DNA of 64,000 nucleotides from Phocaeicola plebeius DSM 17135 (GTDB lineage Bacteria > Bacteroidota > Bacteroidia > Bacteroidales > Bacteroidaceae), in contig NZ_DS990130.1 in assembly GCF_000187895.1 (NCBI RefSeq), positions 558,001 through 622,000 of the forward strand. The letters run 5' to 3'. The position numbers were made by a program, and so were the translations under genes. Numbering within the stretch: the stretch's first letter is position 1; the number at the start of each line of letters is the position of its first letter. Under the pieces are notes generated by a model. That model was not told the DNA's origin. It searched no databases and was given only the letters and a program-made list of their open reading frames with translations. This document shows, piece by piece, positions 57,101-64,000 of the stretch.

Positions 57101-57686
57101 TTTGATCATGAACGAGGTGAACGTGAAAGAAATCAAGTTCGTGGATGGTGCGGCAGGCGTACTGGTGAAGAAAGTAAAATGCGACTTCAAGAAACTGGGC
57201 CCGAAATTCGGAAAACAGATGAAGGCTGTGGCTGCAGCTGTGGCAGGTATGTCGCAGGAAGCTATTGCTGAACTGGAAAAGAACGGAAGTTACACCTTCC
57301 AGCTTGACGGAGCCGATGCGGTGGTAGAAGCTGCCGACGTAGAAATCTTCAGCGAAGACATTCCGGGATGGCTGGTAGCCAACGAAGGCAAACTGACCGT
57401 AGCACTTGAAGTGACTGTAACCGATGAGCTGAAGCGTGAAGGTATTGCCCGCGAACTGGTGAACCGTATTCAGAATATCCGTAAGAGCAGCGGTTTTGAA
57501 ATTACTGACAAGATTGCTATCGTGCTGTCAAAAAATTCAAATACCGATGACGCGATAAATGAATATAATACTTATATTTGCAACCAAGTGCTGGCTAACT
57601 CACTGACACTGGCCGATGAAGTGGCAGACGGCACTGAACTTAACTTTGATGACTTCTCGTTGTATGTAAATGTAACGAAGCTGTAA
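54198..57686 (+). CDS. ileS: Isoleucyl-tRNA synthetase
   Basis: IleS charges tRNA-Ile and edits mischarged valine. The 1162-residue class I enzyme has the HIGH-type motif PGIHH (residues 56-60) after PPSANGM, the CP1 editing insertion (with TTPWTLPSNTALC and EDGTGIVHIAPTFGADD), KMSKR at 710-714, and the anticodon-binding domain (SNWYVRLNRKRFW). Its length suggests the long, eukaryote-like IleS type found in many Bacteroidota, which tends to resist mupirocin; that last point is family knowledge, not shown here. Confidence 0.97.
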   Translation: MSKKFTEYSQLNLSEINKEVLKKWDENDVFSKSMTEREGYPSFVFYEGPPSANGMPGIHHVMARTIKDTFCRFKTMKGFQVKRKAGWDTHGLPVELGVEKALGITKEDIGKTISVADYNKHCRTDVMKFTKEWTDLTHKMGYWVDLENPYITYDNRYIETLWWLLQQLYKKGLLYKGYTIQPYSPAAGTGLSSHELNQPGCYRDVKDLTVVGQFKMKNPKPEMAEWGTPYFIAWTTTPWTLPSNTALCVGPKIDYVAVQTYNAYNGEKMTVVLAKPLLYTHFNKKAEDIALEDYKPGDKLIPFKVVGEYKGTDLVGMEYEQLIPWVKPVEVAEDGSWKEASAKAFRVIPGDYVTTEDGTGIVHIAPTFGADDANVARAAGIPSLFMINKKGETRPMVDLTGKFYLMEELDEAFVKECVDVEKYKEYEGRWVKNAYDPQFTVDGKYDEKAAQAAESLDVYICMMLKQQGLAFKTEKHVHNYPHCWRTDKPVLYYPLDSWFIRSTACKDRMIELNKTINWKPESTGSGRFGKWLENLNDWNLSRSRYWGTPLPIWRSEDGEEICIGSVEELYNEIEKSVAAGFMTENPYKKLGFQPGVYNKENYDKIDLHRPYVDDIILVSASGKPMKRESDLIDVWFDSGAMPYAQLHYPFENKELVDSRSYYPADFIAEGVDQTRGWFFTLHAIATMVFDSVAYKNVISNGLVLDKNGNKMSKRLGNAVDPFGAIEKFGSDPLRWYMITNSSPWDNLKFDTDGVDEVRRKFFGTLYNTYSFFALYANVDGFTYAEEDVPMNERPEIDRWILSLLNSLIKNVDACFADYEPTKAGRLITDFVNDNLSNWYVRLNRKRFWGSAMSTDKLSAYQTLYTCLETVAKLMAPIAPFYADRLYMDLIAVTGRDQVVSVHLAKFPVADENLINAELEARMQMAQDVTSMVLALRRKVNIKVRQPLQCIMIPVVDEAQKQHIEAVKDLIMNEVNVKEIKFVDGAAGVLVKKVKCDFKKLGPKFGKQMKAVAAAVAGMSQEAIAELEKNGSYTFQLDGADAVVEAADVEIFSEDIPGWLVANEGKLTVALEVTVTDELKREGIARELVNRIQNIRKSSGFEITDKIAIVLSKNSNTDDAINEYNTYICNQVLANSLTLADEVADGTELNFDDFSLYVNVTKL

Positions 57687-57695
57687 TATGAACCC

Positions 57696-57721
57696 ATCCA
57701 CCCGGCTTTAGTCGGGTGGAT
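57696..57721 (+). terminator. Hairpin after ileS
   Basis: ATCCACCCG pairs perfectly with CGGGTGGAT around an 8-nt loop. No T-tract follows, so it may be a weak terminator or an intercistronic hairpin before the DksA-like gene. Confidence 0.6.
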
Positions 57722-57749
57722 ACTATTATTAACTTAAAACTTAAGCACT

Positions 57750-58130
57750 ATGGCTGAAAAAACAAGGTATTCTGACGCAGAACTTGAGGAATTCCGCGCC
57801 ATTATCATGGAGAAACTTCAGCTCGCGGAACGCGACTATGAGAAACTGAAAAGTAGTATAATGAACACAGATGGTAACGATACTGACGATACATCTCCCA
57901 CATATAAAGTGCTGGAAGAAGGTGCCAATACCTTATCGAAAGAAGAAACTACTCGTCTGGCTGCCCGTCAGCTGAAGTTCATTCAAAACTTGCGTGCGGC
58001 ACTGGTCCGTATTGAAAACAAAACTTACGGTATCTGTCGCGAAACAGGTAAATTGATTCCCGCTGAGCGCCTTCGTGCTGTTCCTCATGCTACATTGAGC
58101 ATCGAGGCCAAGCAGCAGGGAAAGAAGTAA
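57750..58130 (+). CDS. DksA/TraR-like regulator without zinc ligands
   Basis: The 126-residue protein has a coiled-coil N-terminal part (about 5-75, containing NTDGNDTDDTSPTY near the tip) and a C-terminal globular domain like DksA, which binds the RNA polymerase secondary channel. Where DksA has a CxxC-x17-CxxC zinc finger, this protein has Cys96-xx-Thr99-x17-Ser117-xx-Ala120: spacing is kept exactly but three of four ligands are gone. It may resemble cysteine-poor DksA2 proteins that work without zinc. It lies between ileS and lspA. Confidence 0.87.
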   Translation: MAEKTRYSDAELEEFRAIIMEKLQLAERDYEKLKSSIMNTDGNDTDDTSPTYKVLEEGANTLSKEETTRLAARQLKFIQNLRAALVRIENKTYGICRETGKLIPAERLRAVPHATLSIEAKQQGKK

Positions 58131-58149
58131 CGAAATGAATTTTTAATTG

Positions 58150-58222
58150 AAGATTGGGAATTGAAAATTGAGAAACGGGACTTTTCAAAGTGATCCATTT
58201 TCAATTTTCAGTTCTCAATTTT
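58150..58222. repeat. AT-rich imperfect inverted repeat before lspA
   Basis: A 25-nt arm at 58150-58174 is complementary to 58198-58222 with about four mismatches, with a 23-nt loop between them. The arms are made of repeated AATTG and AAAATTGA words. It occupies the 120-bp gap between the DksA-like gene and lspA and lacks a clean T-tract. It may be a dispersed intergenic element. Confidence 0.6.
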
Positions 58223-58250
58223 TTTGAATACAAATTGCAAATTGAAGAAG

Positions 58251-58889
58251 ATGAAAAGATTTTTCACTCAGGGACGTCTGGTTACTCTTGTGGTGGCAGG
58301 AGTGCTGATTATCGACCAGCTTATCAAAATTGCGGTGAAGACAAACATGTATTTGCATGAAAACATTCATGTGACCGACTGGTTTTATATCTATTTCACG
58401 GAAAACAACGGTATGGCTTTTGGTCTGGAGATTTTTGCCAAACTGTTCCTGACACTTTTCCGTATCGTGGCTGCCATCTTGATTACGGTTTATCTGGTGA
58501 AACTGGTGAAACGGACGGACAAGGTGAAGAATGGCTACCTGGTTTGTCTCTCCTTGATTCTGGCCGGTGCGGTGGGTAACATCATCGACTGTGTGTTCTA
58601 TGGAGAGATATTCAGCGAGAGCACGCATTCGCAGATTGCTTCGTGGGTTCCACTGGGTCAGGGATATTCCGACTGGTTGCATGGCAAGGTGGTCGATATG
58701 TTCTATTTCCCGATTATCGATACCTACTGGCCTGACTGGATGCCTTTTGTAGGAGGTGATCACTTTATTTTCTTCAGTCCTATTTTTAACTTTGCCGATG
58801 CGGCTATCAGTTGCGGCATCATCGCCTTGCTTATTTTCTATTCGCATTACCTGAATACGGAAACTTCTCATAAAGAGGTCAAAAAATGA
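58251..58889 (+). CDS. lspA: Lipoprotein signal peptidase (signal peptidase II)
   Basis: LspA cleaves signal peptides of prolipoproteins in the inner membrane. The 212-residue protein has four membrane helices, the NNGMAFG motif (residues 52-58) and the two catalytic Asp residues, Asp113 in GNIIDCV and Asp183 in FNFADAA. It is longer than the E. coli protein because of an insertion between them (about 118-165), as I recall for Bacteroidota. The ATG at 58251 is preferred over a TTG nine codons upstream. It overlaps the next gene by ATGA. Confidence 0.95.
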   Translation: MKRFFTQGRLVTLVVAGVLIIDQLIKIAVKTNMYLHENIHVTDWFYIYFTENNGMAFGLEIFAKLFLTLFRIVAAILITVYLVKLVKRTDKVKNGYLVCLSLILAGAVGNIIDCVFYGEIFSESTHSQIASWVPLGQGYSDWLHGKVVDMFYFPIIDTYWPDWMPFVGGDHFIFFSPIFNFADAAISCGIIALLIFYSHYLNTETSHKEVKK

Positions 58890-59746
58890 AACGAATATCG
58901 CTTATAGGAGTGACCATGCTGGCGTTGTGCGGCATGTGGAGTTGTGGCAAGAAAGTGCCGGAAGATATTATCCAGCCGCAAGCCATGGAGAACCTGCTTT
59001 ATGATTATCATCTGGCGACTACGATGAGTAATGATTTGCCTTACGATGAGAATTACAAGAAACAGGCTTATCTGGCATACGTGTTCCAGAAGCATGGAGT
59101 AACGGAGGCGGAGTTTGATTCGTCCATGGTGTGGTATTCGCGCCACAGCGACGAGATGAATACGATTTATCAGAATCTGCAGAAGCGCATGGAAACTACT
59201 GCCGAGCTGCTGAAAAAACAGACAGTACGCAGCAGCGGAGAGGTGACGGTTTCATTGTCGGGTGATACGGTGGACCTATGGCAAGACCGTACCATTTATT
59301 GGCTGACTTCTTCTTCACTTACCAATAAGGTGACTTTCGATTTGAAGGCCGACACTTCGTTCCACGAGAGGGACAAGATGGTGCTGGAAGCTAATTTCTC
59401 TTTCTTGCCCAAAGGCAAGCGTGAAGGTAAGGTAGTGATGGCCATGAACCTGACATTTGATAACGACAGTACGCAAGGAATCAGTCGGGTGGTAGAGGCT
59501 TCGGGCATACAGCGTCTGATGCTTCGCCCGGATTCCGCATTCAAGTACAAGAGCGTGACCGGATTCATGTATTACACCGGAAAAGACCACTCATCAGCTT
59601 TGATCAGCGATATACGTCTGATGCGTTATCGCATGCGTGAAGAGAACTTGCCGCAGCAGAATGATTCTGTGGCTGTGAAGGCCGATACACTTGCTCCGAA
59701 CGATACCCTTCGTAGGGTGAAGCGGCAGGAAATTACCAAACGTTGA
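58886..59746 (+). CDS. DUF4296-domain lipoprotein
   Basis: The 286-residue product has a lipoprotein signal (MWSC, Cys20) and a helical N-terminal domain (VPEDIIQPQAMENLLYDYHLA, YKKQAYLAYVFQKHGVTEAEFDSSM) typical of DUF4296, a Bacteroidota family of unknown function. The C-terminal half is beta-rich, and the tail is basic (RRVKRQEITKR). It overlaps lspA by 4 bp, so the peptidase that processes lipoproteins is made together with this lipoprotein. Cellular role unknown. Confidence 0.85.
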   Translation: MKRISLIGVTMLALCGMWSCGKKVPEDIIQPQAMENLLYDYHLATTMSNDLPYDENYKKQAYLAYVFQKHGVTEAEFDSSMVWYSRHSDEMNTIYQNLQKRMETTAELLKKQTVRSSGEVTVSLSGDTVDLWQDRTIYWLTSSSLTNKVTFDLKADTSFHERDKMVLEANFSFLPKGKREGKVVMAMNLTFDNDSTQGISRVVEASGIQRLMLRPDSAFKYKSVTGFMYYTGKDHSSALISDIRLMRYRMREENLPQQNDSVAVKADTLAPNDTLRRVKRQEITKR

Positions 59747-59751
59747 TACTT

Positions 59752-60078
59752 ATGCAGTATTATGCATCTCATTATCTCTGGCATGCGGGGCAGGACAAAC
59801 TGTTCCGCATGCAGCGTATAGGGCTGGAAGTATCGGGTCATACCTGGGTGTCGATGGAGCCTTTGGAAGAAGAAGTCCGGAATACCCAGTGGCTGGGCGG
59901 ACTGATTATTCTGGCAGCTTCTGCTCCGGAATTAAGGAAAGACGAAACATTTCAGGAATTTCGTGCGCGGACGGCTTCTGCAGTGGTAGGAGACCAGCCG
60001 CTTTATGCTTTCCATGTGTCGTTTTTTGACTTGCAGAAGATGGCATTCACCGACCGGAGCCGCCTGGTACGTTTATGA
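59752..60078 (+). CDS. Small cytoplasmic protein of unknown function
   Basis: The 108-residue product has no signal peptide or membrane helix. It begins MQYYASHYLWHAGQDKLFRM and has an acidic centre (EPLEEEVRNTQWLGG), followed by a beta-rich C-terminal half. I do not recognise the family. The ATG at 59752 is chosen over a TTG three codons earlier. It starts 5 bp after the DUF4296 gene, is probably in the same transcript, and its 3' end overlaps the convergent methyltransferase gene by 6 bp. Confidence 0.7.
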   Translation: MQYYASHYLWHAGQDKLFRMQRIGLEVSGHTWVSMEPLEEEVRNTQWLGGLIILAASAPELRKDETFQEFRARTASAVVGDQPLYAFHVSFFDLQKMAFTDRSRLVRL

Positions 60079-60831
60079 CAGACGGCGGCGGAATTCCGCA
60101 CACACGATGGCAGTTGCCACCGCTACGTTCAGCGATTCGCTGGTTTCTTTTCCTTGCGGGTAGTTGGGAATCAGCAGTTTCTGAGAAACAAGATTCTCAA
60201 TTTCCTTGCACACCCCGTTTCCTTCATTACCCATCACGATAACCCCTTGTGCCGATAATTTCTGCGAATAGATGTTTTTCCCGTCCAGGAAAGTACCGAA
60301 TACCGGCACGTTTCTTTCTGTCTGCACGCGAATGAACTCTTTCAAATCGCAGTAATGTAGCCTGACACGTGCCAGAGCTCCCATTGTGGCCTGTACGGTT
60401 TTCGGATTAAAGGCGTCGGCAGTACCTTGCGAACAGAAAATATCCTCTATGCCAAACCAGTCGGCAATGCGGATGATGGTACCCAGGTTGCCCGGGTCTT
60501 GCACGTCATCCAGTGCCAGGCAGAGCGAATGGCCCGGCAAAGAATCGTCGTAGGTATAAGAAGGCAGGTCGAATACGGCCAGCACCTCTTGCGGAGTTTT
60601 CAGCAGGCTGGCACGTGCCAGTTCCTCCGCGCTTACTTCAATGGTTTCCTGAGCAAGCAGAAGTGGATGAGTTTCCAGCCATTGTGCCGTAGCAATCAAC
60701 AGCTTGCATGAAAAGTGTCCCAGCAGGTCGTTGACCAGTTTGTTACCTTCGGCTAAGAAAGCTTTTTCTGCTTTCCGGTATTTTTTCATCTCCAATGACC
60801 GGATATATTTGATTCTGTTTTTGCTCAGCAT
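60073..60831 (-). CDS. TrmH/SpoU-family RNA 2'-O-methyltransferase
   Basis: The 252-residue SPOUT enzyme has an N-terminal substrate-binding domain (RKAEKAFLAEGNKLVNDLL), then the trefoil-knot motifs: LDDVQDPGNLGTIIRIADWFG (motif 1), VIVMGNEGNGV (motif 2) and IPNYPQGKETSESLNVAVATAIV (motif 3). Such enzymes methylate ribose in rRNA or tRNA with SAM; the target nucleotide cannot be told from sequence. Its -7 box TAGCTTTG lies at 60866-60873 on the minus strand. Confidence 0.92.
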   Translation of the reverse strand: MLSKNRIKYIRSLEMKKYRKAEKAFLAEGNKLVNDLLGHFSCKLLIATAQWLETHPLLLAQETIEVSAEELARASLLKTPQEVLAVFDLPSYTYDDSLPGHSLCLALDDVQDPGNLGTIIRIADWFGIEDIFCSQGTADAFNPKTVQATMGALARVRLHYCDLKEFIRVQTERNVPVFGTFLDGKNIYSQKLSAQGVIVMGNEGNGVCKEIENLVSQKLLIPNYPQGKETSESLNVAVATAIVCAEFRRRLS

Positions 60832-60865
60832 AGTGTGACGGGGATTTTTAATTATATTTTAAGAA

Positions 60866-60904
60866 CAAAGCTAAGAAGATATTTTTAATATTGCCTATCT
60901 TTGC
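60866..60904. promoter_or_regulatory. Divergent -7 boxes for the methyltransferase and tamL-like genes
   Basis: The minus strand has TAGCTTTG at 60873-60866 and the plus strand has TATCTTTGC at 60896-60904. The plus box sits 31 nt before the chosen start at 60936 and excludes the in-frame ATG at 60891. Confidence 0.65.
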
Positions 60905-60935
60905 ATATAAAATTTTGCATATAGTTTCAGTTTGT

Positions 60936-63245
60936 ATGAAGATAATCCCCCGTATCTATATCGGCCTGCTTGTCCTGTTGCTTTTTCTGAGCGGATGTTC
61001 GGTCAGTAAATTCATTCCTGAGGGGCACTATCTTCTGGACAATGTAAAAGTAGAATCAGACAACAAGGAAATCAAGTCATCCCAGATGAATGTGTATCTT
61101 CGCCAGACACCCAATGCCAAGTGGTTCAGCCTGGTGAAGCTTCCTATGTACATTTACGGAGCAGCCGGCAAGGATTCCACAAAGTGGATCAACCGTTTCT
61201 TGTACCGCATGGGAGATGCTCCCCGTATTTATGACCCGAAACTGGCTGAAGAAACCCGCTTGCAGATAGAACAGGCGGTGCGCAACATGGGATATATGAG
61301 CGGACAGGTGAGTATGCGCACGCAGGTAAAGGGGAAAAAAATCAAGGTCGGCTATCAGATTCATTCCGGTGAGCCTTACCTGATTTCGCATGTGGCATAC
61401 GATATTGCCGACTACCAGATACATGATTACCTGATGGCAGATTCAGCCCGTTCTTATCTGAAGTCCGGTTCCCGTCTCGACGTAAACAAGCTTGATCAGG
61501 AGCGCGACCGCATCACGCAGTATCTTCAGAACCGGGGCTATTATCGTTTCAACAAAGACTTCATTACGTATCAGGTAGATACCATGCGTAACTCGCGCAA
61601 TGTCGACTTGATTATGAAGTTGCATCCTTATCGCCGGAAAAAGGAAGATCCCCCTTCACCGCATCGCCAGTATTATATACGCAATGTAGATTTCATGTTC
61701 GATGTGGACTTTGCAGAACTGACTTCCGGCAGACTGAAAGGAATTGATTCTCTTCGTTCGGGCGGGGTGAATTTCTTCTACAAGGATAAGCTGTTCTTAC
61801 GTCCGCAGGTCATCAGCGACTATAATTATCTGAAATCCGGAAATCTTTATCGTACCCGCGATGTGCAGAGCACCTATTCTGCATTGGGACGTCTTAATAT
61901 CCTGAAATATTCCAACATCCGTTTCCGTGAAGAACTGGAGGCCGATTCGGCTTATCTGGATGCCTATGTCATGCTTACCCGCAACAAGAACAAGTCGCTT
62001 TCCTTTGAAATTGAAGGAACTAACTCGGCTGGCGACTTGGGAGCTGCCGCTTCCGTAGCTTATTCTCACCGGAACCTGTTCAAGGGGTCTGAAACCTTCA
62101 CCTTTAAGTTGCGTGGAGCATACGAAGCCGTTACGGGCCTGGAAGGATATGCCAACAGCAACTACCTGGAATATGGAGTGGAAACCAGCTTGAGCTTTCC
62201 GGAATTCATGTTTCCCTTCCTTTCGTCTGATTTCCGCCGTCGGAGCCGTGCTACTTCCGAGGTGACGATGAAATACAACTGGCAGATTCGCCCGGAGTTT
62301 GAGCGTACGGTAGCTTCTGCGGCCTGGAGTTACCGTTGGGGAAAGCGGGGAGCGACCCATCGTTTCGATGTGTTCGACCTGAACTACATCTACATGCCCT
62401 ATCGTTCGGAAACTTTCCGTGAATACCTGGACTATATGGACGAAAGAAACCCCTTGCTGCGCTATAGCTATGAAGATTTGTTCATCGTGCGTCTGGGGTA
62501 TACGTATACTTACAACAGCTCGGGTGCTACCACACTGAAAACGTCGCAACGCAATTCTTACTCCATTCGTTTCAATATCGAAGAGTCGGGCAACCTGTTG
62601 TATCTGTTTTCGCGGATGATTAACGGCCGTCCGAAAAACGGAGAAGCTTATCAGATGGCCAACATCAGCTTTGCACAGTATGTAAAGACAGATTTCGACT
62701 ATGCCAAGAATTTTATGATTGACGACCGTAATGCCCTGGTGTTCCATGTGGGAGTGGGAGTGGCCGTGCCGTACGGAAACTCCAAGAGTCTTCCGTTTGA
62801 AAAGCTTTATTTCTCCGGGGGTGCCAACAGTGTGCGTGGATGGAGCGTTCGTTCGTTGGGACCAGGCGGTTACCGTGGCGACAGCAACAGCCTGGATTAT
62901 GTGAATCATACTGGTGACATCAAGCTCGACCTGAATTTGGAATATCGTACTCATTTGTTTTGGAAACTGAATGGTGCGGCATTTGTGGATGCCGGAAATG
63001 TGTGGACCATTCGTAACCGGGAAATGCAGCCCGAAGGACTCTTCAAGTTCAACCGTTTCTATAAGCAGCTGGCCGTGGCCTACGGATTAGGATTGCGTTT
63101 CGACCTGGACTTCCTGATTATCCGTTTCGACGGAGGTATGAAGGCCATCAATCCGATGTACACCGGGCGCGACCGTTATCCGATTATTTCTCCTGATTTC
63201 AAACGCGACTTTGCGTTTCATTTTGCAGTAGGTTATCCCTTTTAA
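60936..63245 (+). CDS. tamL: TamL-like lipidated Omp85 outer-membrane assembly protein
   Basis: The 769-residue product is an Omp85-superfamily barrel with N-terminal POTRA-like domains (about 30-330) and a C-terminal 16-strand barrel ending in FHFAVGYPF. The VRGW motif in SGGANSVRGWSVRSLGPGGYRGD (about 625-647) is the lid-lock element of Omp85 proteins. The N-terminus is a lipoprotein signal with Cys21 in FLSGC, the feature that separates TamL, the Bacteroidota relative of TamA, from BamA. TamA-type proteins help insert some outer-membrane proteins. The partner TamB is not in the window. Confidence 0.88.
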   Translation: MKIIPRIYIGLLVLLLFLSGCSVSKFIPEGHYLLDNVKVESDNKEIKSSQMNVYLRQTPNAKWFSLVKLPMYIYGAAGKDSTKWINRFLYRMGDAPRIYDPKLAEETRLQIEQAVRNMGYMSGQVSMRTQVKGKKIKVGYQIHSGEPYLISHVAYDIADYQIHDYLMADSARSYLKSGSRLDVNKLDQERDRITQYLQNRGYYRFNKDFITYQVDTMRNSRNVDLIMKLHPYRRKKEDPPSPHRQYYIRNVDFMFDVDFAELTSGRLKGIDSLRSGGVNFFYKDKLFLRPQVISDYNYLKSGNLYRTRDVQSTYSALGRLNILKYSNIRFREELEADSAYLDAYVMLTRNKNKSLSFEIEGTNSAGDLGAAASVAYSHRNLFKGSETFTFKLRGAYEAVTGLEGYANSNYLEYGVETSLSFPEFMFPFLSSDFRRRSRATSEVTMKYNWQIRPEFERTVASAAWSYRWGKRGATHRFDVFDLNYIYMPYRSETFREYLDYMDERNPLLRYSYEDLFIVRLGYTYTYNSSGATTLKTSQRNSYSIRFNIEESGNLLYLFSRMINGRPKNGEAYQMANISFAQYVKTDFDYAKNFMIDDRNALVFHVGVGVAVPYGNSKSLPFEKLYFSGGANSVRGWSVRSLGPGGYRGDSNSLDYVNHTGDIKLDLNLEYRTHLFWKLNGAAFVDAGNVWTIRNREMQPEGLFKFNRFYKQLAVAYGLGLRFDLDFLIIRFDGGMKAINPMYTGRDRYPIISPDFKRDFAFHFAVGYPF

Positions 63246-63261
63246 TATCATCTATTATTAT

Positions 63262-63498
63262 ATGGACAAGAATGTATATACCATTGAAGAAGTAGACCAG
63301 CTGAAAGCCTGGGCAGAGCAGACCGAGTTTCCGGCAGAGATGCAGCTGGACAAGGCTATCTATATACCCGATGTCAAAGAAACCGTATGCCGGTTAGTCA
63401 TGCAGGCCTACGTATGTTATGAGAATCCGCGCTTGCAGGGTTGTCTTCGTTTGCTGGAGCGTATCAAGGCACGGATAGAAGAAGAGAAAAGAAGCTAG
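63262..63498 (+). CDS. Small acidic cytoplasmic protein of unknown function
   Basis: The 78-residue product is predicted to be almost entirely helical, with no signal peptide. It contains YTIEEVDQLKAWAEQTEFP and a C-terminal charged helix (RLLERIKARIEEEKRS). I do not recognise a named family. It follows the tamL-like gene by 16 bp on the same strand and is likely cotranscribed. Confidence 0.7.
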   Translation: MDKNVYTIEEVDQLKAWAEQTEFPAEMQLDKAIYIPDVKETVCRLVMQAYVCYENPRLQGCLRLLERIKARIEEEKRS

Positions 63499-63602
63499 AT
63501 ACGGCTAAAATTGCCGGCTTTCTTTCATATTTGCAAAAAAAATACGAAATTTGCACAGCAATAATAAAGATTAATTCATACACCTTTATAAAAATAACAA
63601 TT

Positions 63603-64000
63603 ATGACAAAAAGTGCATTACAAATCGCAAGAGCTGCTTACCAGCCGAAATTGCCGAAAGCGTTGACTGGTGCTGTAGTAGCTAAGGAAGGCGAACCGAC
63701 TCAGTCTGTAGCCGATCAGGAAGAAATCAAGAAGCTGTTCCCGAACACATACGGCATGCCGTTGATCCAGTTCGTGGAAGGTGAAGCAAAAGAATTTGCT
63801 CCGATGAACGTCGGCGTAATCTTGTCTGGTGGACAGGCTCCTGGTGGCCACAACGTAATCTCAGGTTTGTTCGACGGTATCAAGAAACTGAATCCGGCTA
63901 ACAAACTGTACGGTTTTATCCTGGGTCCTGGCGGTTTGGTTGACCACAACTATATGGAACTGACAGCTGATATCATCGACGAATACCGTAACACCGGTGG
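63603..64000 (+). CDS. pfp: PPi-dependent 6-phosphofructokinase, 3' end outside the window
   Basis: The first 132 residues are present and in frame to the window edge. The PPi-binding motif VILSGGQAPGGHNVISG (about residues 73-89) replaces the ATP-type GGDCPG motif, marking a pyrophosphate-fructose-6-phosphate 1-phosphotransferase of the long type. This enzyme runs a reversible glycolytic step with PPi instead of ATP. The region upstream (63499-63602) is AT-rich with a -7-like GAAATTTGC. Confidence 0.92.
   Translation, partial: MTKSALQIARAAYQPKLPKALTGAVVAKEGEPTQSVADQEEIKKLFPNTYGMPLIQFVEGEAKEFAPMNVGVILSGGQAPGGHNVISGLFDGIKKLNPANKLYGFILGPGGLVDHNYMELTADIIDEYRNTG

Overview
The window is a chromosomal segment of a Bacteroidota gut-type bacterium, most likely a Bacteroidaceae member (Bacteroides or Phocaeicola); the species cannot be fixed from this alone. 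Support comes from Bacteroidota -7 promoter boxes (TAnnTTTG) upstream of many genes, weak use of Shine-Dalgarno sites, an Oar-like TonB receptor, a lipidated TamA relative, a CzcA-TolC fusion pump, and PPi-dependent phosphofructokinase. Gene density is high, both strands are used, and I see no tRNA, rRNA, insertion sequence, prophage or CRISPR array.

Layout. 1-340: 3'-truncated RNase P RNA (minus). 0.6-10.6 kb: periplasmic HtrA protease, primary sigma factor, a small exported protein coupled to a clostripain-like lipoprotein peptidase, MntH, a MATE pump, a HAD phosphatase, PanB and an MFS protein. 10.7-19.8 kb: EttA, an ENPP-type phosphodiesterase, the Oar-like receptor, an MFS protein and an unknown protein. 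19.9-27.8 kb (minus): galactose operon galM-transporter-galK, folC, a small predicted outer-membrane protein, dnaJ and grpE. 28.1-35.2 kb: metal-efflux operon (RND pump fused to its outer-membrane channel, adaptor lipoprotein, LytS-type kinase, LytTR regulator). 35.3-42.8 kb: a YbiT-like ABC-F protein with a degenerate second ATPase domain, acyltransferase, cdd, a LysM glucosaminidase, rlmH, an EamA transporter, nadC and an exported protein. 42.9-47.4 kb (minus): hisG-hisD-hisC-hisB behind a histidine attenuator with a His-rich leader peptide. 47.5-50.3 kb: a thioesterase and Dabb-protein pair, then udk-mltF. 50.6-54.1 kb: arsenic locus (arsR, arsF-like, CcdA-like arsG, small thioredoxin, arsP-like permease, arsC). 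54.2-64 kb: ileS, a zinc-less DksA-like protein, lspA, a DUF4296 lipoprotein, trmH-like methyltransferase, TamL-like assembly protein and the start of pfp.

Most unusual signals. (1) Four intergenic arrays of tandem mini-hairpins with a 22-bp period (12427-12514, 25798-25885, 36909-37018, about 50389-50490), each with its own stem sequence and each just 3' of a gene or its terminator; three are exactly 22 bp per unit, and variation inside them tends to preserve RNA pairing. (2) Three TTCG-N8-CGAA palindromes spread through the ars locus, probably ArsR operators. (3) A complete His attenuator. (4) An ABC-F protein in which every element of one composite ATP site is altered and the other site is intact. 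(5) A signal-peptide-like segment at the RND/TolC fusion joint, suggesting the fusion is cleaved or internally initiated.
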